Below the pieces are notes generated by a model that was not told where the DNA came from, made no database searches, and was given only the letters and a program-made list of their open reading frames with translations. Positions 22,001 to 34,165 of a DNA stretch of 64,000 nucleotides are shown one piece after another. Each line of letters opens with the position of its first letter. Position 1 is the first letter of the stretch. Location of the stretch: contig CANJKZ010000092.1 in NCBI GenBank assembly GCA_947471745.1, positions 1,426,001-1,490,000 on the forward strand, read 5' to 3'. Both the position numbers and the translations under genes were made by a program. Source of the stretch: Closterium sp. Naga37s-1. Lineage: Eukaryota; Streptophyta; Zygnematophyceae; Desmidiales; Closteriaceae.

Positions 22001-25000
22001 CCAATGACGTCCATGTCCTTGAACGCGATGGACGAGTACTCCGATTCCATGTCCACCCGCACGCCCTCTGTGCTGCTGCCTTGGGCGTCCTGGTTGCAGA
22101 GCACTTGGAGCATTCTGAGAAGACCAGCGCCATGGCTTCGAGATATGCCGCGTGGAAGCCCGGCACAATGGCTGGGGGGGTAAGGGGGTGGGTGGGTGGG
22201 TGGGTGGGTGAAGTGGCAGGGAGAGAGGGGATGCTGATGATGTCTGGCACAGTAGCCAACCATTTCGCCTTCATGCCGCAGACACTGGAACTAACCAGTG
22301 CTCACCCCTCACCTCTCACTCATCCCTTTCCTCCACTAACAATCCCTCACGCCCCTCACCCCTCTCACCACTATCTGCACACCAGCCTCACTTATCATAT
22401 CACCACCCCTTACCGCCCTTCCCTCACCACTGCTCACCTCGCCTACGCTGCATCCACAGGTCGAAATCAGCGAGGATGAAACCTTTACCCATGACGGACT
22501 TATCAACCCCTTTCTGCTCGCTTTTCCACTAATAACCCCTCACCCCACTCACCCTCACCATCCCTCACCACCCCTCTCCACCGCTCACCTCGTCTGCGCT
22601 GCTTCCATGTGTCAAAGTCAGCGGGAATGAGCCCCTTGCCCATGATGGGCTCCAGCAGCTCCGCCAGCATGCCCTGCGCAGCGAGAGGGGGAGGGGAGCA
22701 AGGGGCGGGGGAGAGGAGGGAGCAACATTGGGGAATGAGCCCCTTGCCCATGATGGGCTCCAGCAGCTCCGCCAGCATGCCCTGCGCAGCGAGAGGGGGA
22801 ATGGAGCAAGGGGTGGGGGAGAGGAGGGAGCAACATTGGGGAATGAGCCCCTTGCCCATGATGGGCTCCAGCAGCTCCGCCAGCATGCCCTGCGCAGCGA
22901 GAGGGGGAGGGGAGCAAGGGGTGGGGGAGAGGAGGGAGCAACATTGGGGAATGAGCCCCTCGCCCATGATGGGCTCCAGCAGCTCCGCCAGCATGCCCTG
23001 CGCCAAGCGGGGGAGGGGAGCAGAGCAGCGTTGGGGGAAACAAGGATAGAGGGGCATGATGAGATCCAACAGCCCCGCCAGTACCGCACGGAGGGAGGGG
23101 AGCAGGGGGACGCCAGAATGGTTGGGTTCAGGAGGGATGGAGGATACAGGGCAGTAAAGAGCAGTGCTGGGCAATACTGGATCGGCAATTGAGTTACAGC
23201 CGCGGTGCAACTATCTTAGGAACAGTGTCAAACCGGGTTTTGTCTTGTTCCGTACTGGTAGTCGTGTAAGTCGTGTTGCGATGAAAACATCTAAGGTGAA
23301 TGTCGCGAACCTCGAAAGGAAAAGTGGGGGGGAAGGGGTTGGGGGGAAGGAAAGGGGGGAACACACACGAAACGGGAAATGGGACCACATCAACACCCCC
23401 ATACTCCCTTTCGCTGATTGTTCTGCCAATAACACCTCCACATTGCAAAACGAGAAACCTTATGTTCCAAAAAAGCTGCGCAAAATACCAATTTCACTTT
23501 CAAGTTTTATTTTGGTTTATTTATCCATCCATTTGCAAGAGTAATATTTCTAATGGGGAGAAAGAACATCAACTGTACAGATGTGCAAGACTTGGAATGT
23601 CATATTGAAATCCTTATTATGCTAAGGATAAAAGCAAACATGGCATCATCCAAGGAGAGCAGATTTTTACACTCCGATCCACTATTGGTACAGCTGTCCA
23701 TTTGCAGGGAGGAGGGGGGAGGGGAAAGGGGGGAGGGGGGGGGGGGAGGTGGGGAAGGGAAGGAAACGTTGCACATTATTGAAGAATGTTAGGTAGGGAA
23801 ATTGAAGAGAGCATGGAAACTGAGATATGATAGACAGCCTTCAGTGGCCAAGCAAAGCTGGTACTGTCGGCTGGGCTGGACGAGAGAACGTAGTGGAAAG
23901 GGAAGGGACGGTAGTGGGGGAAAGCGAGGGACAGGGGAGGGGGGAAAGGGATGGCTGAGAGAAGCGTGAATGGTGGGAGAGGACAGTAAGAAAGGAAGGG
24001 ATGTGAGAGAGGGGGAGGAAGGGTGGGAGGGAGAGAGGACAGGGGGAAAGGGAGAGAACGACAGGGGGAAAGGGAGAGGCGGACAGGGAGAAATGGAGAG
24101 GAGGACAGGGGGAAAGGGAGAGGAGGACAGGGGGAAAGGGAGAGGAGGACAGGGGGAAATAGAGAGGAGGACAGGGGGAAAGGGAGAGGACAGGGGGAAA
24201 GGGAGAGGAGGACAGGGGGAAAGGGAGAGGAGGACAGGGGGAAAGGGAGAGGAGGACAGGGGGAAAGGGAGAGGAGGACAGGGGGAAAGGGAGAGAAGGA
24301 CAGGGGGAAATAGAGAGGAGGACAGGGGGAAAGGGAGAGGAGGACAGGGGGAAAGGGAGAGGAGGACAGGGGGAAAGGGAGAGGAGGACAGGGGGAAAGG
24401 GAGAGGAGGACAGGGGGAAAGGGAGAGGAGGACAGGGGGAAAGGGAGAGGAGGACAGGGGGAAAGGGAGAGGAGGACAGGGGGAAAGGGAGAGAAGGACA
24501 GGGGGAAATAGAGAGGAGGACAGGGGGAAAGGGAGAGGAGGACAGGGGGAAAGGGAGAGGAGGTCAGGGGGAAAGGGAGAGGCGGACAGGGGGAAAGGGA
24601 GAGGAAAACAGGGAGGGCACTGGCCAAGCGAAGTTGATGCTGAGGATCGGGCAAGGGATCGGAAAGGGGGAGGCATTGGAAAGGGGGAAATTGGATGGGA
24701 CGGGAGGTGACAGGGTGGGACGCGAGATGCTTCGCCACCGTCGCACAGATGCTTCGCTCCGCTGCTCGCTATCGTCGCCCTGGTGCTCGCTATCGTCGCC
24801 CTGGTGCTCGCTATCGTCGCCCTGCTGCTCGCTATTGTCGCCCTGGTGCTCGCTATCGTCGCCCTGGTGCTCGCTATCGTCGCCCTGGTGCTCGCTATCG
24901 TCACCCCGCTGCTCGCTATCGTCGCCCCGCTGCTCGCTATCGTCGCCCCACCGCTCGCTATCGTCGCCCCGCTGCTCATATCGTGAGAGTTTGCCGAGTT

Positions 25001-27112
25001 TGAGTTGTTTTGAGTTCAAGTTTGAATTTTCAAGTTTGCTGCCTGCGCTCCCCCTCATCTCGTTGAGCGGAGCTTTTCCCCGAGCCCTCCCCCGTTTCCC
25101 CCCCCACACATCATACTGCGAAGGACTTTTCCGCACGCCCTTCCCCCGCTGGCAGAACCCTCTCCCTGCTCGCTTTCCTGTGTATACTGGGTTACGCGGC
25201 TTTCAAACTATAATAGTTTGAACTGGAGCCGGGATATCTGCACCACGGCTTTAAAAAAAAAAGCATGATGGGCTGTAGCAGCACCGCCTGTGCCGTGACG
25301 AGGGGAAGGAAGCAAGGGGGTGACAGCAGCGAGGGGAATGCACGGGAATAGAGAGCAGTGTTGGGCGGGATGTACCAGCTGTTGAGCGGTGGGGTGCGGT
25401 ATCAATCAGTATAATCTCATCCGACGAGTCAGAGGCGTACCTTGTCATAGGCGAAGGGTTTCTCTTTGAGCACGTGGCGCGCAACGATTGGGTCAGAGAT
25501 GACCACGAAGGCCTTGGGGCCGAAGGCGAGACGGTACACGCCTCCTAGCTGCACGCGCGGGACGGGGGAAGGGGGAAGAGGGGGAGTGGAAGGCGGAAAA
25601 ATGGGGGAGGGGGGATGAAAGGGAGATCTTTAATCAACGTCGTTATTTGTCGCCGAAGGCGAGACGATGCACGCCTCCTAGTTGCATGCGAGGGAGGGGG
25701 AAGGGGAGGATGAAGAAGGAGCGTTCTGAGTCGACTCGATAAATAAGTCTTTGTCTACTAGACGGGACACGGAACCTAGCTGCACACGAGGGACTGGAAA
25801 AGGAGCAAAGAGCAGAGAGCGGGGAGCAGGGAGCAGAGAGGGGAGAGCGCGGACTAGTGCAGGGAGCAAAAAGCAGAGAGCAGGGAGCGGGAAGTGCTCA
25901 CCTCGAGGAACCAGTTGTGGAGGGCGAAGAAGAGCGGGCGGCCGACGAGGTCCGACACCTCGCCGGACGCTGTGGGCATGCCCGACATGTCGCCGCCGCT
26001 CAGCACGCGCGTGAGCAGATTGCTGCCCAGGTCGTACAGGCTCTGAAGGGAGGGAGGTAAGAGAGGCGGGGGGTGGTGGAGGAGAGAGGGGGGCTTGAGA
26101 CGTTGGAGAGACACCTGGGCCGAGACGGTAGGCAAGCTCGACATTTCGCCGCCGCTCAGCACGCGCGTCAGCATGCTGCCGAGTCGTACATGCTCTGATC
26201 TGATGGGAGCGGAGGGAGAGGTGGGCGGCTTTTGAGATGTTGCAAACGACACATCGCACAAATCGCACGAGGCTGTGGGCATGCCCAACATGTCGCCGCC
26301 GCTCAGCACGCGGGTGACCAGATTGCTGGCAGAGTCGTACAGGCTCCGAGCGGAGAGAGGCAAGAAGGTCCTTGAGGCCGCCTCACCCTCATCCTTGAGG
26401 CGCCTAAAAAATCCCTGAGCATGAGGGTGAGCAGGTTGCTGGCAGAGTCGTACAGGCTCCGAGGGGAGGGAGGCAGGAAGGGGGAGAATGAAACCATTCG
26501 CATGAAGTCTGAACAGGGGCGCGAGAGCGAGAGCATTGGGAATGGAGGGGGATGTGGAGCAAAGCGCATGGAGGGGGGATGTACCTGCATTGCGGGCTTC
26601 TCCTTATTAGAGTCGCCATTTCCGCCGGACCCGGACGAAGCAGCTCTGATGGGAGCAACGTGCCGCTGCTTGCCTGCATTCACGCACAGCGCCAAAAGCA
26701 GCGTAAAATATCGGAAAAATCAGTTTAAGATTGTATCGCGTGGTCGAACCAGCCGCATTTAACGTGCGTGCGCTACCATCGCCGTTCAGAGAACTCACAC
26801 GCGGTGGTGTGAAACAACAAACATTCTAGAATGGGAAGCAATACCAGTCTACAAATTTCATAATATGTGAACGCGTTGACTATTAGCGTTTTAATCATGT
26901 TGAAAATCATTTGAAGAGTTCAATGGTGATACTTAACTCTCAATGTGAAAAAAAGGTGTTATATATATGTACTTTGCTTTGTTTAGCCAATTACCCGCGA
27001 AAGAAACGCTCGCTGCTGGCTGCTTTCGGCCGCACGAGAGACTCTTGCTCCCTGCGACGAACGAGGAGGCACTCTGACCGACGCCGACCCCCGCGGTCGA
27101 CAATGACGCCAT
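16017..27112 (-). CDS. CYP97B: CYP97B-type cytochrome P450, chloroplast-targeted (carotenoid hydroxylase family)
   Basis: Thirteen exons, complement(16017..16280, 16514..16663, 17313..17374, 18771..18862, 19297..19385, 19801..19995, 20931..21027, 21580..21898, 22589..22673, 25441..25548, 25902..26042, 26585..26673, 26995..27112), all GT-AG, give 1809 nt and 602 residues. Exon 1 encodes a Ser/Ala-rich transit peptide ([18 protein letters not shown]). Family marks in order: [87 protein letters not shown], the I-helix oxygen motif AGHETT, the K-helix [15 protein letters not shown] (ExxR) and the heme loop [10 protein letters not shown] with the ligand Cys. CYP97 enzymes hydroxylate carotenoid rings in plastids; the details match CYP97B rather than A or C, and the exact activity of CYP97B is less certain. 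Introns are filled with exon ghosts and minisatellites. Confidence 0.93.
16365..16450 (-). repeat. ghost copy of CYP97B exon 12 (donor side) with a (GT)n tract
   Basis: Minus-strand [22 protein letters not shown] repeats the end of the real exon 12 at 16514-16663 and is followed by a GT dinucleotide run where the donor would be. Confidence 0.85.
16745..17025 (-). repeat. ghost copies of the CYP97B exon 12 acceptor side
   Basis: At least three short copies of the acceptor plus FNINRSPH lie near 16760-16800, 16900-16935 and 17005-17030, upstream of the real exon. Confidence 0.75.
17192..17345. repeat. about 65-bp direct duplication with a central palindrome
   Basis: Two similar blocks (about 17192-17260 and 17282-17345), covering the donor side of CYP97B exon 11 (17313-17374), flank TTTTGAGGCGCCTCAAAA at 17264-17281. 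Confidence 0.85.
17408..18372. repeat. 31-bp minisatellite, about 31 copies, in a CYP97B intron
   Basis: The unit is GATGGGATGAGATGGTAGCC plus ATGGGAGAGGG. Copies are nearly identical, with a recurrent GTAGCC/GAAGCC difference and a few shorter units at the ends. Because 31 is not a multiple of 3 and the unit lacks minus-strand stops, long spurious frames run through it. Confidence 0.95.
18500..18592. repeat. 20-bp tandem repeat
   Basis: Four copies of a unit like GGCAGCAGCTCCTTGCACAA lie in the CYP97B intron after exon 10. Confidence 0.9.
18905..19030. repeat. 22-bp G-rich tandem repeat
   Basis: About five copies of a unit containing GATGGGGGAGAGGGTTGGGG lie between CYP97B exons 9 and 10. 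Confidence 0.9.
19440..19750 (-). repeat. ghost copies of CYP97B exons 9 and 8
   Basis: About 19448-19500 repeats the start of exon 9 ([10 protein letters not shown]). About 19585-19745 carries a degenerate copy of the I-helix exon ([21 protein letters not shown] is recognisable on the minus strand near 19650-19720), lacking its beginning. Confidence 0.8.
20090..20640 (-). repeat. ghost copies of the CYP97B exon 8 acceptor side
   Basis: Copies of [21 protein letters not shown] and FLVDLRGE lie near 20095-20190 and, with more decay, near 20345-20445 and 20535-20600, all upstream of the real exon 8 at 19801-19995. Confidence 0.85.
20790..20900. repeat. 18-bp tandem repeat
   Basis: About six copies of a unit like TTGCCGAGTGGCGCTCAA sit just after the donor of CYP97B exon 7. 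Confidence 0.9.
21110..21315 (-). repeat. two ghost copies of CYP97B exon 7
   Basis: [19 protein letters not shown] is repeated near 21112-21175, and a degraded version lies near 21245-21312, upstream of the real exon 7 (20931-21027). Confidence 0.85.
21985..22180 (-). repeat. ghost copy of CYP97B exon 6
   Basis: A copy of [20 protein letters not shown] through the [11 protein letters not shown] and IGISVFN region, with frameshifts and a missing end, precedes the real exon 6 (21580-21898). Confidence 0.88.
22700..23080 (-). repeat. tandem ghost copies of CYP97B exon 5
   Basis: Three further copies of the block [17 protein letters not shown], with spacing of about 115 bp and each with its own acceptor, follow the real exon 5 (22589-22673) on the upstream side. 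A fourth, degraded copy lies near 23045-23080. Only the innermost one continues into [10 protein letters not shown]. Confidence 0.9.
24036..24606. repeat. 22-bp purine minisatellite, about 26 copies
   Basis: The unit is built on AGGAGGACAGGGGGAAAGGG. It is strand-asymmetric (purines on plus) and lies in the largest CYP97B intron, between exons 4 and 5. Confidence 0.95.
24765..24975. repeat. 21-bp tandem repeat, about 10 copies
   Basis: Units resemble GCTCGCTATCGTCGCCCTG with variants CTGGTG, CTGCTG and CCGCTG. The 21-bp period is codon-sized, but no exon can be connected to it. Confidence 0.9.
25620..25800 (-). repeat. ghost copies of the CYP97B exon 4 acceptor side
   Basis: Two degraded copies of the [17 protein letters not shown] start of exon 4 (about 25646-25698 and 25748-25795) flank TTCTGAGTCGACTCGA at 25724-25739. 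Confidence 0.7.
26105..26480 (-). repeat. ghost copies of CYP97B exon 3
   Basis: Three copies of [16 protein letters not shown] or parts of it occur (about 26110-26215, 26270-26345 and 26425-26465). The last two are separated by two palindrome-like motifs (TTGAGGCCGCCTCA near 26371 and TTGAGGCGCCTAAAAA at 26395-26410). Confidence 0.85.
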
Positions 27113-28039
27113 GGCCGCTCCTCAAGCACGAGCGACGCGAGATGAAGGAATGCGAAAACTAGACGGGGAGGATCAATCCGAAGCCTCGCGATTGATCTGG
27201 CTCCGAAGCAGAACCACTAAAGTCTGCTTCAGAGACCTTGGATAATCAGAAAGAGGATTAGGAGGATCAATTGGGCAGACTGTCCAACTTGATCAGCTCA
27301 ACAGATCTCCCAAGGAGCTGGAGAGGAACGAGCTGGCGCGGAAAGGCGTGGGGGGGGGAGAAAGAGAGGGACGGGTTGTGGGGGGAGAGCGGGGAATGTC
27401 AGAAGTAAAGCAAGTGAAGCGGGAGGGAGAGTCCGCAAGTGGGCGGGGGAGGGTGAATGGAAACCGGGGCCGCGCGCGACGAGATCGAGGGAAGTGACGA
27501 AGTGCGACGAGAGGGTGGGACTGCGCGAGCGAAGACGGGCGAGGAATTTCATTTCCCCCTCCCCGTCGAAATTCGTTTCCCCCCTCCCCCGCAATTTTGT
27601 TTCCCCCCTCCCCCGCAATTTCGTTTCCCCCCCCTCCCGCCAATCTGTTTCATCCCTCCCGCCATTCGGTTTCACCCACTCCCGCCATTTCACCCCCTCC
27701 CGCCACCTACGAAATGCCCGAAGCTCTAGCGGAATCATTTTTTTGTCGCCCCTCGTGAGCCAATCACTGTTTTTCTCCAAACCCCCTTCCCAACATCTCA
27801 AGCCGAACCGCGTTGATTGTGCACCCTGGTTTTAAAATCGTGAGAAATGCGTAAAGAGGGAAGCACATTCGCCATGGTTTATTGACAGATTGCGAACCCC
27901 AATCGCTTTCCTTCCGCTTTTACGCGTCAGCATTATCCATATCCAGCGAGTCGTAAAATCGGCAGACGACGTAACAACGTCGGTGTGAAAGTCAGAATAT
28001 GTGAAAAACACTAGCATTATACAAATTTCGAACACCCTA
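27113..28039. promoter_or_regulatory. upstream region of CYP97B
   Basis: This region separates the CYP97B start (27112) from the 3' end of the next minus-strand gene. It contains a short tandem array of CCCGCAATTTCGTTTCCCCC-like units at about 27555-27720. No defined promoter element was recognised. Confidence 0.4.
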
Positions 28040-31000
28040 TCACACATGCATAATATCCGGATCTTTCCACAAGCTCGAGTTGCTAATTCCTTGCGTTCCC
28101 TCACGCGCATTAATGAGTAGAAGATCTGAAACTTCTCTTTCTCGCATCTCTTTCTCGCGCACTTGTGTTTCCTCTTCTATTTTTGCCATACTCTTCTCGT
28201 CCAACCTTATTGTCCTTTCCACTTCCCTTTCCTCTTCATCCCTATCCATGTTGCTTTCACCAGACTCAACCCCATCCTCCCCTTCATCCTCCTCATCATC
28301 ATCATCCACACCAACACTCACCCCTCGTCCCCCAACCACACCTCGAAGCCTTTGCCTCTTGGCAGGCCTATCCCACCTCCCTCCATCATCCAACCCCTTG
28401 CCAGACCCAGTATCACCACTTCTTCCCACATCTGCCCTGCCTAACCCCCCTCCCCTCACCTCCCTCCCTTCCAGCTTCTTCTTCCTTCCCCTCTCTTCTC
28501 CAGTACCTCCCCACTCCTCATTCCCCACCTCCTCGCCTCTCTTCCCCCCCTCCCCAAAGCACATGCATGCCTCGTCGCGTGGATGCCTGTACACACTCCG
28601 AGACACCCTCCGCTTCCGCACACTCTTGCTCTCCCCCACCATCGCCCTCACTCGCTCCTCCACCTCCTCCCACTCCATTATCCTCTCCTCCGCATCCCCA
28701 ATCCACTCTTCCCCTGCCCGCAAATCTTTCCCGCCGCCCAGATCCTCCGCCAGCTGTGCGCGGTTGATACGCACAGACGGCCTGTAACCATGCTGGTAAC
28801 CATATTTTTTGTCAGATCTGGATCCGAAGTACATGCGCCGCCCGGCCACGAGCGCTGCCAGCTGGCTGCTGCCGTCCGCGGCAAGGAAGAGATCTGATTC
28901 GCTGGCCACAATGGTTTCAAGGGCGGTGATCTGGACGAGGGAGAAGTAGCAGCAAAGAGATGAGCATGAGGGATGATGGTGAGTGTGAGGGATGATGGTG
29001 AGTGTGAGGGATCATGGTGAGCGAGTGTGTGGGATGAATGGTGATGGGAGATGCAAGTGCATGGTGTGTGGTGAATGGTGAATGGAATGAAAGTAACTCA
29101 CTAGGAGAGGCGAGTGGGAGTAGGGGGCGATCTCGAGAGGGGAGAGGAGGGTATCGATGGACAAGAGGAAGGGGAAGAGCGCTCGCACTGCCTCCAACCG
29201 CCGGCACCCGTTGAACCACCGCCTGCCCGGCCCCCTCAGCTGCTGCTCCTGCTGCGCCCTAATCCACCCCTCCTCCTCCCGCCACTCTTCCTCCCTCCCA
29301 CCCTGCATCCCACCATCCCCACCGCTCAGCACCGATTCACCCCCAAGCACCAGCCTGCACGGCTCAGCGGACACCCCTACGAGAAACAGCGGGCGCATTC
29401 TCCCCACGCCCATGCCGGCCAGCACCAGCGCCGCCTCCTCAGGGGCGACGGGGCAGCGGCCGATGCGGCGGTACCAGTCGGGGGCGTTGAGGCGGCCCTG
29501 CTGCTCGTACGCGTGCAGCACGGGGAACAGCAGCCGCCGGATGTCCCTCAGCTCCTCCGCTTCCTCCTCCGCCTCATCCCGCTGTTGGCCCTGGCCCTGC
29601 TGCTCGTACTGGTTGTCGTGTTGGTTCTGGTCTTGGGTTTGGTTGTGGTGATCGTTGTGGTGGTGGCGAGCGGTGAAGGAGCAGAGGGAGTAGGCGGCTG
29701 AGACGGCGTCAAAGGGGATGTGAGCCGCCACGTAGCGAGGGATGCCTGCTGGGGGCTCTGGCTCTTGAGAACCCAAATGGCCTATGCCTGAGTGCACTTG
29801 CCCAGATGTGTCATTCACCCGACCTTTCACCTGTGCTCTCACCTGACTCTCAACCTGGCCTTCCATCCTTTCTCTTTCATATTTTTTGCCCTGATTTTCC
29901 CCATTCCCAGCACCTCGCTTCCCTGCTTCATCCTCGCCGTCCATCCACTGCTCTTGCACACGTGGCAGTGCCCCAGCGGCTGATCGTAGCCGTTGGATGG
30001 CCAGCTGTGCGGTGGCATGGACGGCTGGCAGGAAGGTGAGGGCGTGGAACATGCATCGACAGCGCAGGCGCTGTCAGAGGGGAGATGGGATGGGATGGAA
30101 GGAGGGCGAGGGGAGTGGGGGCGGGAAGAGGTGAGGGTGTGAGGGAGAGAAGACGGATAGTAGGAAACGAACTAGCGGGAGGAGATGAGATGAGATGGGT
30201 GAATTAGGATTTGGGGTGGAGTGGAAGTGAGGGAAAAGAGAAGCGTAGAGAGGAGCAATTTACGGGGGGGAGGTGAAATGTAAGCAGGTGCACACGGTGC
30301 TGTGCGGCGCAGGTGCCTTGCAGTATTTCACAACACACTGTGCGGTGCAGTGTGGTGCTGAGCGCACCTGAACATGCAGCGGCATGGGGTCGGAGGCGAG
30401 GGCGTTGAGGAAGCCGTGGAAGTGGATGAGCCCCACGCGCCTCATCAGCGGCACCAGGCGCAGAAAGAGCTGCAGTGGCACTTCCCGGGGGAACTGCTTC
30501 TCAGATACCTGCTTGCAGGGTAAGTGGAGGGGATAGAACGAGGTCTCTTGAGGTGCCTCACCAGGCGCAGAAAGAGCTGCAGTGGTACTTCCCGGGGAAA
30601 CTGCTTCTCAGATACCTGCTTGCAGGGGAGGAAAGAATGGGGGGGGAAGAGGAGGACGAGGTACAAGGAAGAGAGAGAGAGAGTAAGGATATTACCGGAT
30701 GAATCTTCATGTTTTCTACCTCGCATGAATGAACACAAAGGACCATTTGAGGTGTTTTGGGTCGACATTTGAGTCGACTTTTGAGTGACTTATGAGTGAC
30801 TTTTGAGTCGACTTTTGAGTGACTTTTGAGTCGACTCAAAAGTCACCTTATTACCAGATGGATCTTCATGTTGTCTACCTCGCATGAATGAAAACAAAGG
30901 ACCGTTTGAAGTGCTTTGGGTCGCCTCAACAGGCACAGGAAGAGCTGCAGTGGCGTCTCTTGGGGGGAAACTGCTTCTCCAATACCTGCTTCCAGAGCGG

Positions 31001-34000
31001 CCCTAGCAACCCCAACTGCCACAACAGCCACAATAGGCTCAACAGGCACAGCAGCCACATCAGGCAAAGCAAGCAAAGGAGCCAAATGAACATGCAACCC
31101 ACGAAGCTACTCCTACTCCGACACTGGACTAGGACACCGACATTGCAAAGAGAACAGTAGGATTGCTGTTTCCCTCCTGTGTTGACTCACCACAACAACA
31201 ACAACAAGGATGACTCACGTTGACTCCCAACAAGGATGACTCACGTTGACTCACAACAAAAACAACAAGGATGACTCACGTTGACTCCCAACAAGGATGA
31301 CTCACGTTGACTCCCATGATGTTGACATTGAGAGACTGGAAGGAGGGGGGAAGCTTCCTGATGACCCTGACATGAGGCGCAAGCGATGTGATGAAGTGAT
31401 CCGAGTCGAATACCTCCCCGAACTGGCTGAATGGCGCCCTCCCCTCGCACGCACACACAACCCCCCCTCCCCCAACCGCACACAGTCCCATGCATGGAAG
31501 CAAGCACAAGAGAGGCAAGCACAAGAGAGGCAAGCACAAGAGAGGCAAGCACACGAGAGGCAAGCACACGAGAGGCAAGCACACGAGAGGCAAGCACACG
31601 AGAGGCAAGCACACGAGAGGCAAGCACACGAGAGGCAAGCACACGAGAGGCAAGCAGAGAATGATGAGATGAAGTTATTTGAGTCAAATGCCTCCCCAAA
31701 CTGGCTGAATCACATGCTCCCCCCGCACGCACACCCGTTCTCACACTCCCATCCCCACACACTCGCAATCCCCATCACACTCCCCACCCCATGACACCCC
31801 CATCGCATCACACTCTCTCCCGCACTACCCTCCTCTCTTCCCACACACACCACATGCAAGGCCCCCAATCCCCTGATACACATGCACTCATGCACAAAAT
31901 GCACATGCATGCAAGTGCATGCACGACACACACTCACCCACACACGCCCACACCCACACCCACACCCACACCCACACCCACACCAACACCCACACACACA
32001 CACGCCGATTCATCCACCCACTCATGGAATCACAACCGCACAAGACACAAACATATGATCTCTAATCACCAGCAGGTGCGGAAATGATACGGAAGAGCTG
32101 TGCTGCGCTGGAGAGGGAAAGCCACCAAAAGAGGTTGAAGTTGAGGGAAGAAGGTGGGCCCACGTGGGGAAGAACATGTGGCTGAAGGGCTGCACGTGGG
32201 CCAACGTGGGCCAACGTGAGCCAACGTGGGCCAACATGGGCCAACGTGGGCCCACGTGGGTGGACGGACATGTGGTAGAGCTGAAGCCCTTGTACGGTGG
32301 AAGGGTCGCACTGATGTGTGTGGAGCCAACGGTTGAGCAACGGAATTCAAGAGTGGTTCTACACTCTTGTGTGTACGATACGATTGCTTGTGTGCTGTGC
32401 AGTGCTGTGCAGTGCTGTGCTGTGCTGTGCTGTGCTGTGCTGTGCTGTGCTGCGCTGCGCTGCGCTGCGCTGCGCTGCGCTGCGCTGCGCTGCGCTGCGC
32501 TGCGCTGCGCTGCGCTGCGCTGTGCTGTGCTGTGCTGTGCTGTGCTGTGCTGTGCTGTGCTGTGCACGATGTGGGAGTGGGAGGTGGATCACTAGGCTGA
32601 GGGGAAGGAGAGGAAGCGTGGCGGGGGACGGTGTATTTCGAGATTAGGGTTCATGATATACCACTCACAACATACCAGGAGTGGGAAAAGGTTCACCTGG
32701 CTGTGAGTTTTAGGATGCCCCTAAAGTTTTAGGATGTCCCAAAAGTTTTAGGATGTCCCAAAGTTTTAAGATGCCCCAAATTTTTTAGGATGTCCCAAAA
32801 GTTTTACGATGTCGCAAAAGTTTTAAGATGCCCCAGAAGTTATAGGATGCCCTAAACTCAGGAGGAGAACGGTTGTTTTGAGTCGAATCTGAAAACACTT
32901 GGAGTGGGAGGTGGTTCACCTGGGTGAGGAGAAGGAGAGGAAGCGCGGGAGGAGGAGCGTGGCGTTGAGGTAAAACGCGACCGCTGCTGCGTTGCATGTC
33001 TGGGGGACAGGTGCGGATGGGAGGGGCGATGGGGTGTGGGCGGTCAGAAAGGGGGAAAAGGGACGAGGGAAGGAATGGAGAGAGGGGAGGAGGAGTGTGG
33101 CGTTGAGGTAGCACTCCGCCGCTGCTGCACAAAGGAACAAAAAAGTAGTAGTAAGAGCGAGACAAAGAGTGGGACGAAGATTGAGAGGAAAAGTGCATCT
33201 TTCAACCCAAACGATATTCAAACAAGGAGAGATTCACAACTTGATGAGCAGATGACATGGCGGCAGGGAATGAACCGGGGGGGGGGGGGGGGGGGTTGGG
33301 TGAGTAAATGGGGACGATGGGAGACAAGCGGGCATTGGGTTCACTCACACTGTGAAGGTTCGGTACATGTGTGTGTGTGCACATGTATGCATGCACTCCC
33401 AAGGGTTGGATCCCATGCACATGTACCCTACCATGCACATGTACCCTACCATGCACATGTACCCTACCATGCACATGTACCCTACCATGCACATGTACCC
33501 TACCATGCACATGTACCCTACCATGCACATGTACCCTACCATGCACATGTACCCTACCATGCACATGTACCCTACCATGCACATGTACCCTACCATGCAC
33601 ATGTACCCTACCATGCACATGTACCCTACCATGCACATGTACCCTACCATGCACATGTACCCTACCATGCACATGTACCCTACCATGCACATATACCCTA
33701 CCATGCACATGTACCCTACCATGCACATGTACCCTACCATGCACATGTACCCTACCATGCATATATACCCTACCATGCACATATACCCTACCATGCACAT
33801 ATACCCTACCATGCACATATACCCTACCACGCACATGTACCCATGCTAGTCAGGCACATGTGTGCACATGCATGCATCGCGCAACTTCCCACCTGTTTCC
33901 CACCTCCTTCCTTCCTCCTTCCTCCCTCCGCCCTATTGATCCCTCTTCCATGTGGCAAAGCTGACTGCATCACTGAGGCTGCCCATGGCTGCTACGGAGA

Positions 34001-34089
34001 AGAGCGGACCCGCATCCTCCCTCCCTTCCAGGGTGTTTTGAGAGTTCCCCAAAACACCCTGCTACTCCCTTCCCTTCCCCAGACGCACA

Positions 34090-34165
<76 letters not shown>

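Noticed and set aside
23776..24979. Long Pro/Ser/Phe frame (minus) and Gly/Arg/Glu frame (plus)
   Set aside because: Artefacts of the 22-bp purine minisatellite inside a CYP97B intron.
31490..31672. Regularly spaced 15-bp repeats, considered as a CRISPR-like array
   Set aside because: Units are contiguous without unique spacers, and the genome is eukaryotic; it is a minisatellite.
32164..32647. Cys/Ala/Leu-rich frames on both strands
   Set aside because: Translation of the pentanucleotide repeat.
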